The notes under the pieces are model-generated. The model was not told the origin of the DNA. It searched no databases and saw only the letters and a program-made list of their open reading frames with translations. A program made the position numbers and the translations under genes. A stretch of 35,763 bases of DNA from positions 1-35,763 of the IMG/VR virus record IMGVR_UViG_3300020442_000313; one strand, 5' to 3'. Positions 30,163 through 35,763 of the stretch are shown one piece after another. Within the stretch, counting starts at the first letter, position 1, and the number at the start of each line of letters is the position of its first letter. The DNA is from a virus.

Positions 30163-30853
30163 AACGATACCTCCCTCCTGTACATTTTAATAACCATTGA
30201 GAATAAGGCTCTCTACAAGATAGTCTATCGGTTAAATGATGTAAAACATCTCCATCTAGAAAAATAGCTACATGATTTAAACCAGGAGATCCAATAGACA
30301 TGAATAACAAATCTCCATTCATTGTTTTTTCTTCTGGCCTTAGTTGTCTAAAACCAGTTCTCCAAGCACATTGCTCAAACATCGGGTTTAATATAAATTC
30401 TTCTGGTGTTGTAGGTCTATCCCAATCTCTAAGTTCAATATTTTTATCTTCTTTATACCAATCTCTTACTAAACTCCAACAATCAGTTACACCCCAAACC
30501 CAAGGTCTACCCAGTAAAGGTGGTTTGTATCCACATGGTTCGCAGTAACCCCATCTTTCTGTTTTTGGATTAACGATATGCCACGGAAGATTACTTTGCT
30601 CACAGGCTATCTGATCTGCCTGACTAGGGACAGGAGGTGTTACAGGATGACTATGAACAACGGCTGTTATCTCTCCTGTATTATCTGCTTTTACATAATC
30701 TTCTGGATCAATAATAAAACATTGATGATCTGTCATTGAAAGATTACGACAGGGAAAATATCTTTCTTTCCCTCGAATATTTAACAATAAACCACAAGAT
30801 TCTTTAGGGTCTTGGTCTTTCGCATGAGTAAGTGCTTCTTCTTTCCAATTCAT
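30152..30853 (-). CDS. Tail tip peptidase gpK-like (JAMM plus NlpC/P60), 233 aa
   Basis: The first domain is JAMM/Mov34: Glu18 in KESCG, HSHP (H67, H69) and D80 in VPSQAD, the metal-binding set. The second is NlpC/P60-like with catalytic C125 (GVTDCWSLV) and H194 (GLNHVAIF). Such tail-tip proteins cleave a tail component or peptidoglycan during assembly or entry. Length and order match lambda gpK. Neighbour overlaps indicate operon translation. Confidence 0.9.
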   Translation of the reverse strand: MNWKEEALTHAKDQDPKESCGLLLNIRGKERYFPCRNLSMTDHQCFIIDPEDYVKADNTGEITAVVHSHPVTPPVPSQADQIACEQSNLPWHIVNPKTERWGYCEPCGYKPPLLGRPWVWGVTDCWSLVRDWYKEDKNIELRDWDRPTTPEEFILNPMFEQCAWRTGFRQLRPEEKTMNGDLLFMSIGSPGLNHVAIFLDGDVLHHLTDRLSCREPYSQWLLKCTGGRYRYVA

Positions 30854-31428
30854 GCTATAAACGTACCAATCGAGGGGAACTCTGTTCTAGTACATTGTCT
30901 TTTAGGAGCACGGATACCAGCAAGATCAAATACTGCTGCTAATTCAAATTGTACAATTTCTCTATTCTCTGTTGATTTTCTATCAATCTTATATATCTCT
31001 TGTGGAAACTCTGCTGTAGGATCTGGTGTTCCAAGTGGATTAGTATTACCAGCAAAATTAGCTCCATCAAGATAACGTGCCAAAGTTCTAATTCTTGTTA
31101 CAGTAGCTCCTGTTAAATCATTACCTGTTGTGATTGAGTTTACATTCAGCAAAATAGCAGTAATAGTTCCAAGTGCGTTGCTGACAGTAAGTGTTGGTCT
31201 GGGTAATTGACCTTTTCTAAAGGCAAAACCCTCTGCCTGTATTGGCATCTTTATATAAGTATTACCAGCCCAGATAATATCTCCGTTACTTAGTGCATTT
31301 GTTCCGTTATGAAATCTATAAGTAGCTGCTGATCCATGTAATGCAGCATCAGTTGTAATACTGAATAATTCAATTATTGCCGAAGGATTGATCTTTTGTA
31401 GATCAGTAATAATAGGAGCAGTGCTCAT
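30850..31428 (-). CDS. Minor tail protein gpL-like, 192 aa
   Basis: Positioned between the gpM-like and gpK-like genes with ATGA-type overlaps. The pattern AIIELFSITTDAALHGSA, GNTYIKMPIQAEGFAFRKGQLPRPTLTVSN and a final Cys-containing region (APKRQCTRTEFP) matches lambda gpL-type proteins, which sit at the tail tip and can carry metal or Fe-S-binding Cys. Only one Cys is visible here, so no cluster is claimed. Confidence 0.85.
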   Translation of the reverse strand: MSTAPIITDLQKINPSAIIELFSITTDAALHGSAATYRFHNGTNALSNGDIIWAGNTYIKMPIQAEGFAFRKGQLPRPTLTVSNALGTITAILLNVNSITTGNDLTGATVTRIRTLARYLDGANFAGNTNPLGTPDPTAEFPQEIYKIDRKSTENREIVQFELAAVFDLAGIRAPKRQCTRTEFPSIGTFIA

Positions 31429-31772
31429 GGTTCAAATACTTCTCTAAATGTTGCCTGTATTGTAGCTCTATTGTTATATGGTATAGATTTTGACCATGCC
31501 TGACAAACAAATTTTTGTGCAGTAGCTTCTCCAGGTGCAGTAAAATCAAAACTATCACTATCATTTGCACGGGCATCAAGGAAGGTTTCTATTTCATCTG
31601 CTTCCGTTTCAGATACATTAAAGGTAAAATTATAAACTTTTGGATTCTGGTGCTCTGCCAATCCAAATAAAATTCTATGCTCATAACCATCAGCAAAACG
31701 AATTGTTCTAGTATTTGGTGCGGATCTTTTTTGCTGTCCGTATGTAGGTTTTATTGAAGGAAAAGTAGCCAT
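31425..31772 (-). CDS. Minor tail protein gpM-like, 115 aa
   Basis: A compact beta-rich protein (MATFPSIKPTYGQQKRSAPNTRTIRFADGYEHRILFG...) immediately after the tape measure gene. It contains a central YNFTFNVSETEADEIETFLDA and a FDFTAPGEATAQKFVCQAW segment, typical of gpM/phage minor tail domains. It starts one base from the tape measure's stop. Confidence 0.85.
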   Translation of the reverse strand: MATFPSIKPTYGQQKRSAPNTRTIRFADGYEHRILFGLAEHQNPKVYNFTFNVSETEADEIETFLDARANDSDSFDFTAPGEATAQKFVCQAWSKSIPYNNRATIQATFREVFEP

Positions 31773-33775
31773 TATGCAAGTAATCCTCCTGGGCGTTTTT
31801 GCTGTACTATTTCAGATTGTACTGCAACTGATATAAGACGACCAAGTTCTCTACCTTGTTCTTCATCACCTTCAACAGAAGAACCAGAAGCATCCACATT
31901 CACCACTATATTTGTTGAACCAAGATTATGATTTGGAATTATAGTACCTGAACTATTAGGAACAAAAAGTTCTGGACCTCTTTCTCCTACTATCGAAGGT
32001 CTGCCAACAGGAGGTCTACCACCATTAGCAAAACCGAGAAGTGGATCTGGACCACCCTCACCAGTAAAACCAGCACCACCTAAACTTGGAACGAAAGGCA
32101 CTGAGCTTAGTCCACCACCAAACCCAAACAAACCTAGAATACTTCTTTGAAGTTGAGTAGCAGCTAATTGTGCAGCAGTGTCTAAGAAAAAGTCTGCTAT
32201 TCTATTCAACATATTTCTAAACGCATCGGCAACAGTCATTGTGCCTTTAATTATGCCCTTAAATGAATCTTCAAATGATTCACCCATTGCTTTAGATAAA
32301 TTGACAGCTTGAAGAGTTGTATCGTTTAGATCACGCATTTTTCTATTTAGCTCGTCTATACGACTTAAAGCTGGATCGGCTGCTCTAATTCTTTCATCAG
32401 CTATTAAAGTTGTTAAATGTAGTTCTTTTATAAGGTTTCTAATTTTTTCTTGTTGTGCCTCTATTTCTGCTTCAGTGGCTTTTCCTGTACTTTCTAAAGA
32501 TTTTAAATTCTCTTTAGCTATAAGTAGTTTATTCTCTACTTTCTGCAGATCTATTTGTCTCTGCTTTAATGCCACTGCCTTCTCATCTTCAGTTCCCCTA
32601 GTAACCTGTGCTCTTAGTTTTTGTAGTTCTATCTGACCTTCTAGTAGTCGACCTTCAGACAGAAGTACGTCTCTTTGTAATTTTCTTATTTCTAATAATC
32701 TTTCGTTTTTACTTATACTTTCTCTAGTAATTTCGAGTAGTTCCTCAAAGTTATTAATCACGCTTTGGATCCTCGCTTCGTCACCTGGTAACGCAGTAGC
32801 AGGGTCTAAATCGGCCAACTTCTTCCTTTCTTGTTCAATTTGTTTAAGTAAAAATGCTTCGTCTTTTAAATCTTTATTTAACTTATCTTGTTGAACTGCT
32901 ATTGCTCCTGTTGTTGTAAGGTCCCTGTTGGCTGAGTCGGCACTACCACTAATAAGATTTAATGTCTTAAATAGTAAGGTAAGTGGTCCTGCTACTAAAA
33001 TACTTAATCGTGTAGTCAGGGCTGCTGCCCCCTGCTGGAACTTAGTCATCTCTTTATTTAAATTTTTAACAGAATCTAATCCTTTAAATTGCTGTTGCAT
33101 AGTTAAGCTGGCAAGTTCTCCTGCTACTTGATCTAGTCCTGCATTTTTAAGTGTGCTTACACTTACTTCTATAGACTTATCAAACTTCTTTACTCTGTCG
33201 GTTAGTGCATCTAGATTTTTTGCAGGATCATTTAATTCCTCGCCAAATTGATTAACGCTATCCTTTATATTATTGAATACTTGGAGTGCAGCAGTGGCAA
33301 CAAGACCTCCTGCAAAGCCTCCCATCTGACCGCCTACGGCAGAACCAATCCCTCCACCTAATCCACCAGCTATTGCACCTGGTAGTCCTTGTCCAAATAG
33401 TAATGGAAACGAACCACTAATTAGTGCACTTGCAACAATACCTTTACCCTTGGGCTGATTTCCTCCACCTCCGCCCGTACCTCTATTAAAACCTCCTGCT
33501 TGTCTATTTGTTATATTTGCAGATTGTTGTTGTACTTTTAAATTATCTTTAGCTATTTTTAGTTCTAATCTATCTTTTTTTATTTTTTGATCTTGCGCTC
33601 TGTTTTCTTTAATCTTTATGGCTAGTGCTTCTCTATCCGTTTTTAGTATTTGCTTACTGGCTTTACCTTTTAACGCTAATCTATTCAGTTTGGCAATGCG
33701 ATTTTCAAGCTCTCTTAACTGATCTTTAGCCTGTTTTGTATCTAGTTTTATATTTACTTCGTAATTAGAGGCCAC
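31772..33775 (-). CDS. Tape measure protein, 667 aa
   Basis: The N-terminus is a long coiled coil (about 10-90, Lys/Glu/Leu-rich). A Gly-rich hydrophobic region follows (about 95-165, KGIVASALISGSFPLLFGQ...GGLGGGIGSAVGG). A second coiled coil spans about 290-460. The C-terminus has VGERGPELFVPN (about 600), common to phage tape measures. Length sets tail length. It is relatively short, suggesting a shorter tail than lambda. It directly follows the gpG/gpGT-like frame. Confidence 0.9.
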   Translation of the reverse strand: MASNYEVNIKLDTKQAKDQLRELENRIAKLNRLALKGKASKQILKTDREALAIKIKENRAQDQKIKKDRLELKIAKDNLKVQQQSANITNRQAGGFNRGTGGGGGNQPKGKGIVASALISGSFPLLFGQGLPGAIAGGLGGGIGSAVGGQMGGFAGGLVATAALQVFNNIKDSVNQFGEELNDPAKNLDALTDRVKKFDKSIEVSVSTLKNAGLDQVAGELASLTMQQQFKGLDSVKNLNKEMTKFQQGAAALTTRLSILVAGPLTLLFKTLNLISGSADSANRDLTTTGAIAVQQDKLNKDLKDEAFLLKQIEQERKKLADLDPATALPGDEARIQSVINNFEELLEITRESISKNERLLEIRKLQRDVLLSEGRLLEGQIELQKLRAQVTRGTEDEKAVALKQRQIDLQKVENKLLIAKENLKSLESTGKATEAEIEAQQEKIRNLIKELHLTTLIADERIRAADPALSRIDELNRKMRDLNDTTLQAVNLSKAMGESFEDSFKGIIKGTMTVADAFRNMLNRIADFFLDTAAQLAATQLQRSILGLFGFGGGLSSVPFVPSLGGAGFTGEGGPDPLLGFANGGRPPVGRPSIVGERGPELFVPNSSGTIIPNHNLGSTNIVVNVDASGSSVEGDEEQGRELGRLISVAVQSEIVQQKRPGGLLA

Positions 33776-33802
33776 TACTTTCTAATAAACATTGCTTTTA
33801 GT

Positions 33803-34364
33803 TTAGCGTAACTTGCGGTATTGAGCCTTCTTTTTTGCATCTTCGTAGGCTTTTTCCTCTCTCTCACCTTTTAAAGTGAAGTATGCGTTCCATGCACACG
33901 CTTCTTCTAGTGACATTTCTTTCTGAAGGCTAGAGACTGTCATCCCTAACTTTTCGGCTATAAAAAACTGTAAGTATAGGTAGTTGTCTTTATCAAGTTG
34001 TGCTTTTTACGGCATCGGGGGTAGCCTCCTCGCCCAACTCTTGCATTTTTGTCATAAGCTCTAACAAGACTGCCAAAGGTATCTCTCTTCTTAGACTAGG
34101 TTTATCAGCTTCAACAAATAGCTTTTGACCATTTTCATCTTCAGCTTTACTTATTACTACCTGCAAGGCAAAGTCTAAGTTTCCCTCTTCTTGACCTTTA
34201 TTAGATGCTGCTAAAGTAGCATTTATGGTGTCTCTATCTGCAATAGTTAGGGGCGACCAGTAAACTTTTAAAATTAGTTCTCCGTTTTTGTAAATTGGGT
34301 AACTGCTTTTGCTGTTTATGCTAAATGCTTTCTTTAGCTTGTCGATTGCTCTATCTGTTGGCAT
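33803..34364 (-). CDS. gpGT-like frameshift fusion tail chaperone, about 186 aa
   Basis: The 123-codon gpG-like gene and a downstream frame (34003-33803, DKDNYLYLQFFIAEKLGMTV... to AQYRKLR, stop) are read as one product if the ribosome shifts at the five-A run (34008-34004). Re-pairing of Lys-tRNA one base forward gives ...DAVK-AQLDKDNYLYL. The extension has a helical tail with LEEACAWNAYFTL and KGEREEKAYEDAKKK, the size and position expected of a T domain between gpG and the tape measure. In lambda the shift is -1; here the geometry is +1 (or -2). The extension has no start of its own. Confidence 0.6.
33993..34364 (-). CDS. Tail assembly chaperone gpG-like, 123 aa
   Basis: An acidic protein (MPTDRAIDKLKKAFSINSKSSYP...) with a beta-rich first part (VYWSPLTIADRDTINATL) and helical second half (PLAVLLELMTKMQELGEEATPD). 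Its place just before the tape measure and the extended frame behind it identify it as the gpG-type chaperone that coats the tape measure during tail assembly. A decamer ACACTATTTA and A+T-rich DNA precede the ATG. Confidence 0.75.
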   Translation of the reverse strand: MPTDRAIDKLKKAFSINSKSSYPIYKNGELILKVYWSPLTIADRDTINATLAASNKGQEEGNLDFALQVVISKAEDENGQKLFVEADKPSLRREIPLAVLLELMTKMQELGEEATPDAVKSTT

Positions 34365-34405
34365 ACAAATTAAATAGTGTATTCACTTACTATACTACTA
34401 CTTTA

Positions 34406-34900
34406 TTACTTAAAACCAACCTTTTTAAATGCTTTAGCAATATCAAACTTTATAAAGTTACCTTTTGTGTAAATATTGTACCAATTTGGACCTTTTCTAG
34501 CTGTTAATGTTTTTGGCGGTGGCCCATCTCTATGTTGTGCATAGGTTACTTGCTTTCCTGTTCTGTCAGGTAATGTTTGCCCTGGAGCATTTATAGCAAA
34601 ACCAGCGTATTTTGCTCTGTTGCCTACATATAAGTCTTGCTGTAAAGGAGATGTGGGAACTCGTGCGTTTTTTATTTTTCGGCCTGTTCTGCCTGGGATT
34701 TCGTTAAAAGATGTTTCTGGTATTCTTTTTCTTGTGGGTTGTACTGGATTTTTGGATACGACCCAGTTTTCTCCGAATGTTCCTGTCCACCAAGGACCTT
34801 CTTCAGTTAGTGTCTTTACAATAGTTTTCGCTAATTGTTTCTTTCCCTTTACAAGTTGCTTTTCAAGATCTTCGGTTAACTTTGTGATTGGTTTAGGCAT
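34406..34900 (-). CDS. HK97 gp10-like head-tail protein, 164 aa
   Basis: The basic protein (MPKPITKLTEDLEKQLVKGKKQLAKTIVKTLTEEGPWWTGTF...) shows the pattern of HK97 gp10/tail-component proteins: an N-terminal helix, then TGTFGENWVVSKN, a VGNRAKYAGFAINAPGQ core and a basic C-terminus. It is encoded between the tail terminator-like protein and the chaperone. Probable function is tail completion or head-tail joining. Confidence 0.7.
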   Translation of the reverse strand: MPKPITKLTEDLEKQLVKGKKQLAKTIVKTLTEEGPWWTGTFGENWVVSKNPVQPTRKRIPETSFNEIPGRTGRKIKNARVPTSPLQQDLYVGNRAKYAGFAINAPGQTLPDRTGKQVTYAQHRDGPPPKTLTARKGPNWYNIYTKGNFIKFDIAKAFKKVGFK

Positions 34901-35321
34901 TAGCGGTAAATTGACAGCTTACAACTGATAGAAAATGACTATCTCCCTCTACAGTAACAGAAGTTGGACCTTCTATCTCAGAAACTCTTGGAGTTACAGA
35001 AAATGTATCTGAATATCCTGGTGCGTTTACGGAAGTCAATCCATCAATAACTGACTCAGCTATAGCAGAGGCAACGGCACTTCCTTTATTTGGCGGTGTC
35101 ATAATTCCGCATCTTATAGATCCAGCATAATAATCCTGTGCAGCACCATGAGTTTGTGTAGTGGACTGTGTAAAATCGAGGCTTACCATCACATACTTTT
35201 TATTTTTACCTGGAGTTGTGAAGGGCATATTATCAAACACCACCGTTACTGTGTTGTCAGCAGTAGTTACTGCATTTTTGATTGCAGTTTCAAATGCTGC
35301 TCGTGCGTTTACTAAAGTCAT
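34893..35321 (-). CDS. Tail terminator-like protein, 142 aa
   Basis: A short beta/alpha protein (MTLVNARAAFETAIKNAVTTADNTVTVVFDNMPF...) in the gpU/tail terminator position, after the head closure gene and before the gp10-like gene. The segment YVMVSLDFTQSTTQTHGAAQDYYAGSIRCGIMTPPNKGS recalls such proteins. Both ends overlap their neighbours (the next gene by 8 bases, the previous by one). Confidence 0.7.
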   Translation of the reverse strand: MTLVNARAAFETAIKNAVTTADNTVTVVFDNMPFTTPGKNKKYVMVSLDFTQSTTQTHGAAQDYYAGSIRCGIMTPPNKGSAVASAIAESVIDGLTSVNAPGYSDTFSVTPRVSEIEGPTSVTVEGDSHFLSVVSCQFTANA

Positions 35322-35704
35322 TAGAAGATAACGTCAATGCGGAATAGATATTCTTGACCGCCACGTAAAGTTCTTACATCTGTAATCTTTGCAACTCTGG
35401 TCGATCCAGAAAATGTAAGGGTTATTTCATCTGATAATAAAGGTTGGCTATCCCCTATAAGATCGGGTGTTACATAAACTCTAGCTATGTTCTCCTGGAA
35501 TCCCGTTTCTTCACTGGATTGTATGAACTCTACGGGAACTTTGATTGTATAACTTGTGTCGCTGGTAGTTACTGCACCAGTAGATGTGTTATAGGAAGCT
35601 GATGATTTTCGAGTATAGATGATTGTTGTGTCTAATGAGTCCCCTAGCTGAGACACAACTTGTTTAGCTATATTTTTTAGTGCTGTATCTAGTTGTCCTG
35701 CCAT
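35321..35704 (-). CDS. Head closure/connector-like protein, 127 aa
   Basis: MAGQLDTALKNIAKQVVSQLGD followed by a beta-sandwich-like region (TSYTIKVPVEFIQSSEETGFQENIARVYVTPDL, ITLTFSGSTRVAKITDVRTL). This matches small head-tail closure proteins (SPP1 gp16/lambda gpFII-like) by size and place. The ATG overlaps the preceding stop (TAATG). Confidence 0.65.
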   Translation of the reverse strand: MAGQLDTALKNIAKQVVSQLGDSLDTTIIYTRKSSASYNTSTGAVTTSDTSYTIKVPVEFIQSSEETGFQENIARVYVTPDLIGDSQPLLSDEITLTFSGSTRVAKITDVRTLRGGQEYLFRIDVIF

Positions 35705-35763
35705 TAGCCTCTAACCGCCCTTAGTTGAAAAGTTCCTGCTCCACCTAGCATATACGCTCCAAG
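35704..35763 (-). CDS. Partial C-terminus of an upstream head gene
   Basis: Nineteen residues before the TAA at 35706 are visible (LGAYMLGGAGTFQLRAVRG). They are the end of the preceding leftward gene, probably a head protein by its place before the connector. No identification is possible from this length. Confidence 0.4.
   Translation of the reverse strand, partial: LGAYMLGGAGTFQLRAVRG

Noticed and set aside
1-35763. tRNA genes, CRISPR arrays, IS elements and photosynthesis genes
   Set aside because: Reading both strands gave no cloverleaf arms with TTCGA loops, no regularly spaced repeats, no transposase and no psb or related genes.

Overview
This window is almost certainly part of a tailed, non-contractile (siphovirus-type) double-stranded DNA phage genome. 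It holds a large terminase subunit, a family A DNA polymerase, a primase-helicase, a RecB-like exonuclease, a probable ssDNA-binding protein and a lambda-type tail module (tail completion, gpG/gpGT-like chaperone, tape measure, gpM/L/K/I/J-like proteins, fibres). It is A+T-rich. Many small proteins (MSTRS..., MGLDMYL..., DUF932-like, the PGC..QHRDIKNTGNRNLL family, MAFFRGEEGS tail tube) resemble types I associate with marine phages, including those of picocyanobacteria. The host is therefore inferred, not shown. I saw no integrase, tRNA, CRISPR array, insertion sequence or photosynthesis gene.

Layout. (1) 1-2400, packaging: the start of a tail-tube-like gene leaves the left edge on the minus strand, preceded by two tiny basic proteins and terL. 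A probable terS lies on the opposite strand. (2) 2400-5260: two minus-strand units, each with its own Rho-independent terminator (MSTRS-family gene plus two microproteins; DUF932-like gene), in A+T-rich DNA that carries a recurring ACACTATATAGTGT-like motif. (3) 5264-6744: five end-to-start overlapping plus-strand genes of unknown function behind a recognisable promoter. (4) 6730-9094: minus-strand RecB-like nuclease, small unknown, HTH protein and SSB-like protein. (5) 9240-15595: plus-strand replication operon with AEP primase-helicase, unknown genes, DNA polymerase and a string of very small genes ending in an NrdR-like zinc ribbon. (6) 15577-19592: small membrane and secreted proteins on both strands, including three overlapping exported-protein genes. 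(7) 19582-35763: long minus-strand tail operon read right to left, from the end of an upstream, probably head, gene through head-tail connectors and tail proteins to fibres.

How it fits together. Leftward structural transcription would enter from the right edge. Replication genes go rightward from 9240, and the SSB-like gene goes leftward from a promoter physically interleaved with the replication promoter. A putative early module (5264-6744) and the DUF932-like gene have start regions carrying the same palindromic motif, suggesting one regulator. The tail chaperone region contains a likely programmed frameshift whose geometry is +1 (or -2), not the lambda -1. Genome completeness is unknown: portal, protease and capsid genes are not in the window and may lie between its right and left ends if the genome is circularly permuted.
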